Translations under genes and position numbers: made by a program
Source: Actinacidiphila acididurans
GTDB taxonomy: Bacteria; Actinomycetota; Actinomycetes; Streptomycetales; Streptomycetaceae
DNA length: 64,000 nt
NCBI RefSeq assembly: GCF_016918855.1
Contig: NZ_JADKYB010000008.1
Span: forward strand, 124,001-188,000
Direction of reading: 5' to 3'
Shown here: positions 1 to 7,627 of the stretch, piece after piece
How positions within the stretch are numbered: position 1 is the first letter of the stretch
Layout: each line of letters opens with the position of its first letter
Notes under the pieces: model-generated
The model's input: the letters and a program-made list of their open reading frames with translations, nothing else
Database searches by the model: none
What the model was told of the DNA's origin: nothing

Positions 1-2
1 TC

Positions 3-290
3 ACCGCTACGGGGCAACTCGTGTACACCGACGGGACCGTGCAGCCGTACACGCTGCACGTGAGCGACTGGACGATGCACCACGACCAGGACCAACTGCT
101 CGCCGGCGAGACGGTCGCGGCCAAGATGTCGTACCGCAACCTGGCCTCCGGCCCGCAGCAGACGAGCACCTATGTGTTCGGCGTCACGGTGCCGGTCGAC
201 GCGTCCAAGACCATCGCCTCGGTCGTGCTGCCGTCCGGCTACTCGGGACGACTGAACGTGTTCGCCATGGCGTTCGGCCATTCGGAGTGA
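3..290 (+). CDS. C-terminal end of a secreted glycoside hydrolase-like protein (partial)
   Basis: The reading frame is open from the left edge and stops at 290, so only about the last 95 residues are present. They look like a beta-sandwich accessory domain: YTDGT, SDWT, then a final strand ending LNVFAMAFGHSE. The same pattern (YTDGT, SDWT, ASVTLP, MHVFAVA) ends the GH92 gene at 12165-15518, so this is probably the tail of another exported polysaccharide-degrading enzyme. The catalytic part lies outside the window, so family and substrate cannot be assigned. An internal GTG at 21 is not a credible start. Confidence 0.75.
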   Translation, partial: TATGQLVYTDGTVQPYTLHVSDWTMHHDQDQLLAGETVAAKMSYRNLASGPQQTSTYVFGVTVPVDASKTIASVVLPSGYSGRLNVFAMAFGHSE

Positions 291-683
291 GTATTCGAGC
301 CACGCGCCTTGGTATCACCGGATCAATACGACGCTCCCGTACGGCGCTGCCGAAGTGTGGGTCTGGACAGACTGTGCCCGCCCGAATACAGTGAGTTTTG
401 GGGCCTGCTGAGGCAGGAATATACAAGGGGGCGGAAAGCATGCATGGCGGCTGGGGCACCGCTTTGTCCTGCCATTCGGCAGGATCCTTTTCGCGGGAAG
501 TGGGTCACGGAGCCGGCGACATCACATGGCTCCGTCCGCAAGAGTCCCGCCGTCCTGCGCCGTAAGTGCTGAACGGAATACATCCCGCTCTCCCGGTATC
601 CGGCGCCGCAAAGACCATCGGCTGCGGCGCCGGCCCCGACCGCGTCCACGACACGCACAGTCGGAAGAAGGAGAAAGGCCATC
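291..683. other. Intergenic stretch, no gene seen
   Basis: These 393 bp separate the partial gene from the beta-trefoil gene. I see only short overlapping frames without coding character. A small hairpin (CCTGC/GCAGG, about 403-416) is present but is too weak to call a terminator. The promoter of the 684 gene presumably lies here, but I could not pick convincing -35/-10 boxes. Confidence 0.4.
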
Positions 684-1190
684 ATGCCGTTATCGGCAAC
701 TGACCTCGCAACGCTCGGAAATACGCCGGTCACCATCCGATCGACGTTCTTCCAGAACATTTACCTGCGCATGGACGGCACCGGGGTGACCGTCGCCACC
801 GACAACGGAGGTGGGACGGTCAACTGTGAGTACGGCACCGGTCCATGGACGACGTACAAGGTCCACCCGCAGACCGATGGTTCGTATACCTTCGAGTCGG
901 CGGCCTTCCCGAACGTGTTCCTGCGCATGGACGGCAACGGGGTCCCCACCACCATGGCCGGAGGTGGCACGGTCAACTGTCAATACGGCGTCGGCCCCTG
1001 GGAGAAGTTCCATGCCCGCGCCCAGGCCGACGGTTCGTTCTCCTTCGAGTCGGTGGCCTTCCCGGGTATCTTCCTGCGCATGGTGACCGGTAGTGGGGTG
1101 ACCTCCGCCACCGGCCCCGGGGGAACGGTGAACTGCCAGATCAACGCCAATGGCGGCGAGAACGAGAAATTCTTTCTGGACGTAGCCTAG
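684..1190 (+). CDS. Beta-trefoil (fascin/lectin-like) protein of three internal repeats
   Basis: A 168-residue protein made almost entirely of three repeats of about 48 residues. Each has an FxNxFLRMDGxGV-type strand followed by GGGTVNCxYGxGPW and a DGSYxFES turn; the third copy is the most diverged. Threefold repetition of this length is the signature of a beta-trefoil, as in fascin-like and carbohydrate-binding domains. Each repeat keeps one NC pair. There is no signal peptide or membrane segment, so it looks cytoplasmic or released by a non-Sec route, unusual beside secreted hydrolases. An AAGGAG site at 667-672 supports the ATG at 684. Sugar or protein binding is inferred from the fold only. 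Confidence 0.7.
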   Translation: MPLSATDLATLGNTPVTIRSTFFQNIYLRMDGTGVTVATDNGGGTVNCEYGTGPWTTYKVHPQTDGSYTFESAAFPNVFLRMDGNGVPTTMAGGGTVNCQYGVGPWEKFHARAQADGSFSFESVAFPGIFLRMVTGSGVTSATGPGGTVNCQINANGGENEKFFLDVA

Positions 1191-1200
1191 CGGCCGGGTC

Positions 1201-1225
1201 GCCCGGGGGAATTCCTCCCCCGGGC
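1201..1225. terminator. Bidirectional hairpin terminator
   Basis: A perfect 10-bp stem (GCCCGGGGGA at 1201-1210, TCCCCCGGGC at 1216-1225) with a 5-nt loop lies between the convergent beta-trefoil and aldo/keto reductase genes. There is no clear U-tract, as is common in actinomycetes. Confidence 0.75.
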
Positions 1226-1253
1226 TCTCGACGTGCTATTGGGATCGGGCCGA

Positions 1254-2315
1254 TCAGCGGTTGTACGGCCGCGAGGTGACTCCGTTGATCGTCGTACCTC
1301 CCTGCTGCCAGCTCAGGGCAGTCGCGTCGAGGAAGGCGAACGGGAAGGGGAGTTCCGGCTTCGTCAGCTCGTCGAGCGCGGCCAGGTCGTCGTCGGGAAT
1401 CTCCACGGTGAGCGATCCGAGATTCGATTCGAGCTGCTCGATCGTGCGCGCGCCGATGATGGTGGTGGTGACCGGCTGCTGCTGCCGCACCCAGGCGAGT
1501 GCGAGGGCCGCAATCGATGCGCCCAGCCGTTCGGCGATGGCGGCGAGCTCGTCCAGCAGGCCGAATGTGCGCTCGGACAGGTGGTTCGAGGGGCCGAGCG
1601 TCGCGCGCCCGGAGTCCGCGGGCGTCTGGTTCTCCCGCGTGTACTTCCCCGACAGGACGCCGCCGGCGAGCGGGCTCCACGGCGTCACGCCGAGGCCGAG
1701 AGCGTGTGCCGCGCCGAAGAGCTCGCCTTCCACGGTGCGCTGGAGGAGCGAGTACTCGACCTGGATGCCGGCGATGGCGCTCCAGCCCCGAAGTTCCGCG
1801 ATGGTCGCCATGCGCGAGACGGCCCAGGCCGGTGTGTCGGACAGGCCGATGTAGCGGATCTTTCCGGCCCGCACGAGGTCCTCGAGCGTCCCGAGCGTCT
1901 CCTCCACCGGAGTGTGACGGTCCCAGTTGTGCAGCCAGTACAGGTCGACGTATTCGGTGCCGAGCCGCCCGAGGGAGGCGTTGAGCTGCTGCACGATCGC
2001 CTTGCGGCCGGCGCCGCCGCCGTTCGGGTCGCCGGGGAACATGTTGCCGGCGAACTTCGTGGCCAGGACGATGCGGTCGCGCAGCCCCGGCCGCCGGGCG
2101 AGGTAGCCGCCGATCGTCTCCTCGGAGCGGCCCCCGGTGTATCCGTTGGCGGTGTCCAGCGCATTGCCGCCGGCTTCCAGGTAGCAGTCGATGATCGCCT
2201 CGGCGGTCTCGGAGCTGGTTCCCCAGCTCGTGTCGCCGAAGTTCATCGTGCCGAGGGTGATCGGGCTGACGCGCAGTCCGGTCCGGCCGAAGGTACGGAA
2301 GTCGGTGAGGTTCAT
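1254..2315 (-). CDS. Aldo/keto reductase
   Basis: A 353-residue NADPH-dependent aldo/keto reductase of the (beta/alpha)8 barrel class, expected to reduce an aldehyde or ketone in the cytoplasm. The family tetrad is visible: Asp54 and Tyr59 in LDTANGY, Lys87 in ATKF and His129 in LYWLHN. The start at 2315 (MNLTDFRTFG) is chosen over an in-frame start 39 bp upstream because GGAGACACC lies just before it and the protein then begins like its relatives. It is divergent from a TetR gene, and the spacer holds a perfect inverted repeat, so substrate- or stress-induced expression through that regulator is likely. The natural substrate cannot be told from sequence. Confidence 0.9.
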   Translation of the reverse strand: MNLTDFRTFGRTGLRVSPITLGTMNFGDTSWGTSSETAEAIIDCYLEAGGNALDTANGYTGGRSEETIGGYLARRPGLRDRIVLATKFAGNMFPGDPNGGGAGRKAIVQQLNASLGRLGTEYVDLYWLHNWDRHTPVEETLGTLEDLVRAGKIRYIGLSDTPAWAVSRMATIAELRGWSAIAGIQVEYSLLQRTVEGELFGAAHALGLGVTPWSPLAGGVLSGKYTRENQTPADSGRATLGPSNHLSERTFGLLDELAAIAERLGASIAALALAWVRQQQPVTTTIIGARTIEQLESNLGSLTVEIPDDDLAALDELTKPELPFPFAFLDATALSWQQGGTTINGVTSRPYNR

Positions 2316-2385
2316 GACGGTGTCTCCTTCCGGCGGATGCGTACGGTCACGCACGGCGTCGGGTCGGTTGCTTCGCGTTGTGAAT

Positions 2386-2453
2386 CAGACTGACTAGTCG
2401 GAAGGAAATCTAGCCCCGCATCTCCGCGAGAGTCAAACCGACTAGTCAGTCTG
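2386..2453. promoter_or_regulatory. Paired TetR operator between divergent genes
   Basis: CAGACTGACTAGTCGG (2386-2401) and its exact reverse complement (2438-2453) flank a 36-bp spacer. Each arm contains the self-palindromic 8-mer GACTAGTC, so each is a potential dimer site. They lie between the aldo/keto reductase (start 2315) and the TetR gene (start 2467); the right arm ends 13 bp before the TetR start codon, which suggests autorepression. Confidence 0.8.
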
Positions 2454-2466
2454 GTAGGGTGACAAT

Positions 2467-3042
2467 ATGGCGTACGATTCGGCTGCGATGCGACGACGCT
2501 TCCTCGATGCCGCTTTCGAGGAGTTCGTCCAATACGGTCTGGCGGGCGCACGTGTCGACCGCATCGCCGCGAAGGCCGGGGCGAGCAAGCAGGCGATCTA
2601 CTCCTACTTCGGCTCCAAGGAAGGCTTGTTCGACGCCGTCCTGACGCAGCGGCACCTGGAGATGATCGAGGCCGTACCCCTCACGCCCGAGGACCTGCCG
2701 TCCTACGCGGGCGCCATCTACGACTACCTGACCGCCCATCCCGGCTATGCGCGGCTGACCATGTGGCGGCGCCTGGAGCGACAGGACGCCTCCGCGGCCG
2801 ACATCGAGGCGTATCGGACCAAGCTCGGCCAGTTGCAGGAGGTGATCGCCGTCGACACGTCGAAGTGGGGCGTGATCGACGTCATTCTCCTGGTCCTGGC
2901 CTCGGCGAACGCCTGGGAGAGCGTGGCGCCGGCCATCCGCGGCCTCGATCCCGACGCGAAGGACGACGCGGACCGCCGGGTCCGCGAGCGCCGGGCGCTC
3001 GTCGCCAGCGTCGCCGCCTCCGTCGCCGCGCTCAGCGAGTGA
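2467..3042 (+). CDS. TetR-family transcriptional regulator
   Basis: A 191-residue regulator. The N-terminal TetR domain is clear: FLDAAFEEFVQYG, then the HTH VDRIAAKAGASKQAIYSYF and the typical SKEGLFDAV. The C-terminal two-thirds is the helical ligand-binding and dimerisation domain, without recognisable ligand residues. It is divergent from the aldo/keto reductase gene and very probably binds the two GACTAGTC palindromes in between. Family knowledge predicts a repressor released by a small molecule, perhaps the reductase substrate; this is inference. Confidence 0.9.
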   Translation: MAYDSAAMRRRFLDAAFEEFVQYGLAGARVDRIAAKAGASKQAIYSYFGSKEGLFDAVLTQRHLEMIEAVPLTPEDLPSYAGAIYDYLTAHPGYARLTMWRRLERQDASAADIEAYRTKLGQLQEVIAVDTSKWGVIDVILLVLASANAWESVAPAIRGLDPDAKDDADRRVRERRALVASVAASVAALSE

Positions 3043-3363
3043 CCGGCGCGGATGCCCGCCCTGCCACCGGTCCGTACGGACACGGGCCCGGCCGGCTCCC
3101 CGCAGAAGGGCGAGAGTGCAGGTCACAGGCGCTGTAGGGGGACGCGCAACCCGGTGTTCGTGCAGGACACGTACCTGAACGTGCTGGTCGCAGCACGTCC
3201 AGACAGCGGTTCTGCAGGACGGCCGGGAGACGCCTCTTGCTGCTCATCCCCGTTCAGCACGGGCAGCGGGAAGAGGGCATGACGCGAGGGCCCAACGTAA
3301 GACACTCGACTCATGATAGGGTCGTACGTTACGGCGAAGGGCGGCGGGAAGGGGAGAGACGGG
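3043..3363. other. Intergenic region with operator-like word
   Basis: No gene is supported in these 321 bp. The right end holds GTAAGACACTCGACTCA (3297-3313), and AACGTAAGAC (3294-3303) has a near-perfect inverted copy, GTCGTACGTT, at 3321-3330. These presumably control the TetR gene at 3364. Confidence 0.5.
3297..3313 (+). promoter_or_regulatory. Candidate TetR operator upstream of the second TetR gene
   Basis: GTAAGACACTCGACTCA matches GTAAGTCACTCAACTCA at 4442-4458, in front of the SDR gene, in 15 of 17 positions. A shared word before both the regulator and its neighbouring enzyme gene is what an autoregulated TetR system should show. Confidence 0.55.
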
Positions 3364-4017
3364 ATGACACCGGAACCGTCCGCCGCGACGAATGCCTCGT
3401 ACCACCAGCGCGTCAAGGAGGAAAAGCGCGCGGCGATCCTCACCGCCGGGACGCGGCTGTTCCTGGAGTGCGGGTACGACCGTACGTCGCTGGCCCAGGT
3501 GGCCAAGCAGGCCGGTGTCTCCACGGCGACGCTGTTCAAGCGGTTCCCCACCAAGTCGGCCCTCTTCGAGGCGATCGTCTCGCAGTACTGGCAACTGGAG
3601 AGCCAGTGGGACTACCTGCCGGAGCCCGGCGATCCCAAGGCCGGCCTCACGAAGATCGGCCGTGACTACGCCTGCCTGCTGACCCGCCCCGGCATGGCGG
3701 CCCTGTTCCGTATCGTGATCGCCGAGAGCAGTCGGTTCCCCGAACTGGGCCGCATGCAGGGCGACCTCGGCCGGCAAGTCTTCCTGTCGGGCCTGCACGG
3801 CTACTTCGCGGCCGAACACGATGCCGGGACACTGCACATCCCAGATCCGGACCTGGCCGCGGGCCAGTTCCTCGGCATGATCGCGGATCAGATCTTCTGG
3901 CCCCGCCTGCTGCTCGTCGACTTCGACATGGACGAGCCGGCCATGTATCACGTGGTGGACGAAGCCGTCCTGACCATGCTGGCCCGCTACCGGCCGGAAC
4001 CCTCCCTGCGTTCCTGA
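3364..4017 (+). CDS. TetR-family transcriptional regulator
   Basis: A 217-residue TetR protein. The DNA-binding domain reads RAAILTAGTRLFLECGYDRT, then the HTH LAQVAKQAGVSTATLFKRFP and SKSALFEAIVS-like residues (here TKSALFEAIVS). The C-terminal part has the look of the AefR-like TetR C-terminal domain (FRIVIAESSRFPEL). The start at 3364 (MTPEPSAATN) is preferred over an in-frame start 51 bp upstream because GGGGAGAGA precedes it. A 17-bp word in its upstream region recurs before the SDR gene at 4489, so I infer it represses itself and that SDR. The ligand is unknown. Confidence 0.88.
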   Translation: MTPEPSAATNASYHQRVKEEKRAAILTAGTRLFLECGYDRTSLAQVAKQAGVSTATLFKRFPTKSALFEAIVSQYWQLESQWDYLPEPGDPKAGLTKIGRDYACLLTRPGMAALFRIVIAESSRFPELGRMQGDLGRQVFLSGLHGYFAAEHDAGTLHIPDPDLAAGQFLGMIADQIFWPRLLLVDFDMDEPAMYHVVDEAVLTMLARYRPEPSLRS

Positions 4018-4100
4018 GCACGTACCACCGGACCCGGCCCGGGCAGCACCCCCGAACCTCCTGAACCTTCCGAACCTTCCGGCCCGGACCGGATGCCCGC

Positions 4101-4374
4101 TCAGGGGAGGAGTTCCACCGCCTCGTCCCAAAGGCGCAGGGCGTTCGACGCGCCCAGCGTTGGTGCCGGTGGTCGCGGTGATGCCCTCGGCAACGGCGGC
4201 TGCCGCCTCCGGCCGCCGTGCGGCCAGGACGACCTCGACGCCCGCCGCCGGAGCCCGGGCGGTCTCGACTCCGATGCCGGAGTTGGCGCCGGTCACCACC
4301 GCCGTCTTCCCGGTCAGGTCCCCATCTGCGACCACCTCGTCCGCTGTCGACGAGAAACCGAACCGCGTCGTCAG
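4101..4374 (-). pseudogene. Remnant of a short-chain dehydrogenase
   Basis: On the minus strand the frame reads RFGFSSTADEV, then DLTGKTAVVTGANSGIGVET, which is a complete SDR N-terminus with the Rossmann TGxxxGIG motif. After about 70 residues it breaks off near 4155. In another frame the text SNALRLWDEAVELLP-stop follows, which looks like an SDR C-terminus. About 200 central residues with the catalytic Ser/Tyr/Lys are gone. At the 5' end CTG (4374) sits where an ATG would be expected and an in-frame stop lies upstream. It is divergent from the intact SDR at 4489 and shares its operator region, so it was probably a sister gene under the same TetR. Confidence 0.7.
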
Positions 4375-4398
4375 GACCGAGCACGCAAGGGCTCAAGG

Positions 4399-4458
4399 TG
4401 AGTGACTTGACTCGTATGCGGGGCCGTCCTACCGTTCAAATGTAAGTCACTCAACTCA
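4399..4458. promoter_or_regulatory. Promoter and operator of the SDR gene
   Basis: TGAGTGACTT (4399-4408) and AAGTCACTCA (4444-4453) form a perfect 10-bp inverted repeat. Rightward boxes TTGACT (4407-4412) and TACCGT (4430-4435) are spaced by 17 bp, with the left operator arm overlapping the -35. The right arm is part of GTAAGTCACTCAACTCA, the word also seen at 3297-3313. A repressor bound here would block the SDR promoter. Confidence 0.65.
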
Positions 4459-4488
4459 CCCGGCTGGCGTCGGCAAGGAGCATCGATC

Positions 4489-5235
4489 ATGAACCGACTG
4501 GACGGCAAGCGGGCCCTGATCACCGGTGGGACCACGGGCATCGGGCTGGAGACGGCCAAGCAGTTCCTCGCCGAGGGCGCGCGGCTGATCGTCACCGGCA
4601 GCAACCCGGAGAACCTGAAGAAGGCGCAGGCCGAGCTCGGCGACCAGGTCACCGTGGTGGCGGCCGAGGCGACCGACATGGACGCGCAGCGACGCCTGGC
4701 GCGGACGGTCGCCGACACCTTCGGACAGCTCGACGTGGTCTTCCTCAACGCCGGCATCTCGATCTGGCAGCCGTTCGAGGACTGGGACGAGCAGACCTTC
4801 GACCGGCAGCTCACCATCAACTTCAAGAGCCCGTTCTTCCTGCTCCAGGCGCTGCTGCCGCATCTGGCGAGCCCGGCGTCGGTCATTGTGACCGGGTCCA
4901 ACAGCGCCCACGGCGGCTTCGATCGTGCCAATGCCTACGCCGCCACGAAGGCCGCGCTCGCGTCGCTGGCGCCGTCCTTGTCGCGTGAGCTGACCGGCCG
5001 GGGGGTGCGGGTGAACACCGTCAGCCCCGGTGTGATCGACACGCCGCTCTACAGCAAGCTCGGCATCCCCGCCGAGTACTACGACAGCGCCATGGAGGGC
5101 ATCCGGGCCGGCATCCCGGCGGGCCGCTTCGGCACCGCGCGGGAGATCGCCGCCGCGGTGGTCTACCTGGCCTCGGACGACTCCGCTTTCGCGCTCGGTT
5201 CCGATTTCGTCGTCGACGGCGGCGCGACGCTCTGA
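4489..5235 (+). CDS. Classical short-chain dehydrogenase/reductase
   Basis: A 248-residue cytoplasmic oxidoreductase of the classical SDR type. The cofactor motif TGGTTGIG is at residues 12-19, NAG at 87-89, Asn111, and the catalytic Ser137, Tyr150 and Lys154 (YAATK) are all present. The C-terminal FVVDGGATL is the usual SDR ending. AAGGAG lies at 4475-4480 ahead of ATG 4489. The upstream promoter overlaps an inverted repeat shared with the TetR gene at 3364, so it is probably that regulator's target. Substrate unknown. Confidence 0.92.
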   Translation: MNRLDGKRALITGGTTGIGLETAKQFLAEGARLIVTGSNPENLKKAQAELGDQVTVVAAEATDMDAQRRLARTVADTFGQLDVVFLNAGISIWQPFEDWDEQTFDRQLTINFKSPFFLLQALLPHLASPASVIVTGSNSAHGGFDRANAYAATKAALASLAPSLSRELTGRGVRVNTVSPGVIDTPLYSKLGIPAEYYDSAMEGIRAGIPAGRFGTAREIAAAVVYLASDDSAFALGSDFVVDGGATL

Positions 5236-5257
5236 CCTGCCAGGAGCCGGGAGGCTC

Positions 5258-5893
5258 TCACTGCCGGCCGGCGAGAGCGGCGTAGACGATGATGTCGTCC
5301 GGGTGGTGGCCGTGGGTGAGGGTGCCGCCGCAGGTGATCAGGCGCAGTTGCGGGCTGTCGGTGTCGCCGTAGACCTGGCCGGTGGGGAAGTGGGCCTTGT
5401 CGACCTGCTGGAGGCGGGTCACGGAGAAGATCGCGCGGGTGCCGTCGGCGCGCAGGACGGTGATGCGGTCACCCGGCTTGATACGGGTGACGTTCCTCAT
5501 GACGGCCGGGCCGTTCACGCTGTCGAGGTGGCCGACGAGGATCGCCGGGCCGATCTGGCCGGGGGTGACGGCTCCGGTGTACCAGCCGATACGGTCCGCC
5601 CGGTCGGTGGAGGGGACTTGGAGCGTGCCGTCGGTGTTCAGGCCCAGCCGGAGCAGCGGGCCGGTGTCGACTCCCGCGGCGGGGATGGTGACGCGGACGG
5701 GCACGGAGGGCGGCATCGCCTCGGCCGTCCCTGGCGTGGGTCGGGCTGTCGAGGAGGCGGCCGGCGGCAGGTTCGCGGGGGTGCTGGTGCCGGTACGACC
5801 GCCGCCGCAGCCGATGAGGAGGGCGCTCAGGGGCAGGGCGAGCAGCAGGAGGACGAGGCGCGGCCGGATGCGCGGCACCGCGGGGATGTGCAT
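5258..5893 (-). CDS. Class F sortase, lipoprotein type
   Basis: A 211-residue sortase. The barrel is recognisable from VRVTIPAAGVDTGPL through LVGHLDS (His122) to LRLITCGG (Cys188) and the closing strand DDIIVYA. The N-terminus ends in LLIGC, a good lipobox with Cys29, followed by a Thr/Pro/Ser/Ala linker, so it should be lipid-anchored outside the membrane. Sortases normally pair His and Cys with an Arg shortly after the Cys; here the stretch after Cys188 (GGTLTHGHHPDD) has none, which is odd. It lies downstream of, and in the same direction as, a membrane protein gene (5990-6700), separated by 96 bp. That neighbour has no LPXTG motif, so the substrate is not obvious. Confidence 0.85.
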   Translation of the reverse strand: MHIPAVPRIRPRLVLLLLALPLSALLIGCGGGRTGTSTPANLPPAASSTARPTPGTAEAMPPSVPVRVTIPAAGVDTGPLLRLGLNTDGTLQVPSTDRADRIGWYTGAVTPGQIGPAILVGHLDSVNGPAVMRNVTRIKPGDRITVLRADGTRAIFSVTRLQQVDKAHFPTGQVYGDTDSPQLRLITCGGTLTHGHHPDDIIVYAALAGRQ

Positions 5894-5960
5894 GGCGGGC
5901 TCCTGGAGCGCCGGGCGGCCCGTACGGTGTGCGGGGCCGCCCGGTGGTGGTGGTGGTGTG

Positions 5961-5995
5961 GTCAGTGGTCAGTGGTCAGCGGTCAGCGGTCAGCG
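5961..5995. repeat. Five heptamer repeats at a gene 3' end
   Basis: GTCAGTG twice then GTCAGCG three times run without interruption (5961-5995), followed by a diverged GTTGGCG. The last repeat unit contains the stop codon (5990-5992) of the minus-strand gene 5990-6700, so copy number could shift without altering the protein much. Confidence 0.85.
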
Positions 5996-6700
5996 GTTGG
6001 CGGAGGCCCGGCGGCGTACCGCGACGAAGGCGATGCCGGCGGCACCGAGGGCCGCGGCGGAGCCGCCCACGGCCAGCAGGGTCCCGTGCCCGCCGTCCGG
6101 CGCCTGGTAGCCGGCCGCGACGGCGCCCCGGGGGACGACCTCGGTCTGGTGCGGGCCGGCCGGGGCGGGACCGGCCGAGGTGCCGTCGCTGGTGGCGTAG
6201 AGGAAACCGCACCCCTGCGGCAGTCGCGGAAAGTCGCTGATCGACGCCTTGTGGCCACCGCCTTCCATGTTCGTCAGCAACTGCGGCCGGGAGCTGTCGG
6301 GACGCAGGATCTCGGCGGTGAAGCCCTTGTCCAGCAGCTTGGGGTGCTTGCGGTCCAGCGACAGACCGGGGATCACGCCCTTCTCGCCGGACCCTTGGAA
6401 GAGGACGGACGGCCCCGTCGGGCTGATGCTCATCAGCGCCGCGGTGCCCGCACCGATGTTCTGGTGCACCGTCACCACGCACCGCACCGAAATGACCGGG
6501 CCCTGCCCGCCGCCGCCCTTGTCCGCGGCCGAGGTCGGCCGCGTGGAGACCGACGGTGTCGGCGTGGGCGTGGCGTTCCCGTCGGCGTACGCCGCAGCGG
6601 CCGGCACGCTCAACGCGGCCGCGAGCGTGACGGAACCGGTCACGGCGCGAAGCGTCAGTCGGCGCCGCCGCGCGGCAGCTTCGGGCACAGAAACAGACAT
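5990..6700 (-). CDS. Exported membrane-anchored protein of unknown function
   Basis: A 236-residue protein with an Arg-rich N-terminus (ARRRRLTLRAVTG), a signal-like hydrophobic stretch ending AAAAYA, a Thr/Pro linker, a globular middle of about 120 residues containing two cysteines (ISVRCVV and QGCGFL), and a C-terminal membrane segment followed by RRRAS. The start at 6700 is chosen because GGGGGGAAT precedes it; the longer frame adds an implausible N-terminus. It lies just upstream of the class F sortase gene in the same direction and is probably cotranscribed. Similar wall-associated proteins accompany sortases in actinomycetes, but no sorting motif is visible. Function unknown. Confidence 0.75.
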   Translation of the reverse strand: MSVSVPEAAARRRRLTLRAVTGSVTLAAALSVPAAAAYADGNATPTPTPSVSTRPTSAADKGGGGQGPVISVRCVVTVHQNIGAGTAALMSISPTGPSVLFQGSGEKGVIPGLSLDRKHPKLLDKGFTAEILRPDSSRPQLLTNMEGGGHKASISDFPRLPQGCGFLYATSDGTSAGPAPAGPHQTEVVPRGAVAAGYQAPDGGHGTLLAVGGSAAALGAAGIAFVAVRRRASANR

Positions 6701-6976
6701 GGGATTCCCCCCTGGGAACAGGCCGCCCGAGGGCAGCCGGAAAGAGACGGTCGCACAGGCCGCACCTCCCACCCACCCCCACTGGCCGGGGAGGTCACAA
6801 GCGGCTGTGCCATCAATCCAAAAACCGCGACTCGGCGGAACCGTCCGCTCTCCGTCACTGTTCTGTCACCGACAGGACACCTGTGATTCACCTGTACGGC
6901 GGCTGTGGTTCCGGTCCGGAGCGGGGTCACCCGCGGGATCGAGTCGTACGGCGGCGTCGTACGGCGCTTCGTGGCC

Positions 6977-7432
6977 TCAGGCGGAGGGGCCCGTGCGCTG
7001 ATCGAGCTGCTCGAGCACCAGCGGCCAAGCCTCTTGATGCCTGTTCCGGGAGGTCTCGTCCGCGAAGCCCGCATGGGTGAGCCGCAGCCGAGTGCCGCCG
7101 GGCTCCGGGGCGAATTCGACCGTGACCACGGTCTCCGCTCCCTCGGTGCCGCCCGCGCCGGTGACCCAGGTCAACTCCACGAGTTCATCCCGCTTCAGCC
7201 GGAGGAACCGGCCGTAGTGCGGATGACGTGCGCCTTCGAACTCGGTCTCGAAGAAGAACGGGGTGTCGACCTCGCCGGTCATCAGCACGGAACCGGGAGC
7301 CGCGAACCAGAGGTCGAACCGCTCGGTCCAGGCCAGGTACAGCGCGGCCGCCGACGCGCCCATGAGGCGTTCGGCCGATACCCGATGAGGGCGGGACGAG
7401 AGGTCGGGCACGCGGACCGGTGAATCGGGCAT
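6977..7432 (-). CDS. SRPBCC (AHSA1-type) domain protein
   Basis: A 151-residue protein of the START/SRPBCC superfamily, closest by eye to the activator-of-Hsp90 (AHSA1)-like small proteins: [20 protein letters not shown], then [19 protein letters not shown] and the terminal [12 protein letters not shown] with a WPLVLEQL helix. These proteins form a deep hydrophobic pocket and usually bind a small ligand. The start at 7432 ([10 protein letters not shown]) is preferred to one 39 bp upstream because family members begin near here. It is divergent from the gene at 7628. Confidence 0.82.
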   Translation of the reverse strand: MPDSPVRVPDLSSRPHRVSAERLMGASAAALYLAWTERFDLWFAAPGSVLMTGEVDTPFFFETEFEGARHPHYGRFLRLKRDELVELTWVTGAGGTEGAETVVTVEFAPEPGGTRLRLTHAGFADETSRNRHQEAWPLVLEQLDQRTGPSA

Positions 7433-7627
7433 GGGCGAAACGTACCGCTCCCGGGACTGCGGCGGCAGCACCGGCAGAGCCGCGCATCGAGGGCCGACCG
7501 GAGGCCGGCCGGAGCGGATCGCGGGCCGAGCGGGCCGGGATCACCGCAGTACCGTGGAAGCGACAGGGTGGTGGGTGCTCACGTCGGGGCGGGTGCCGAG
7601 GCAGTCCGCAGAGGAGGATTTCCGGGC

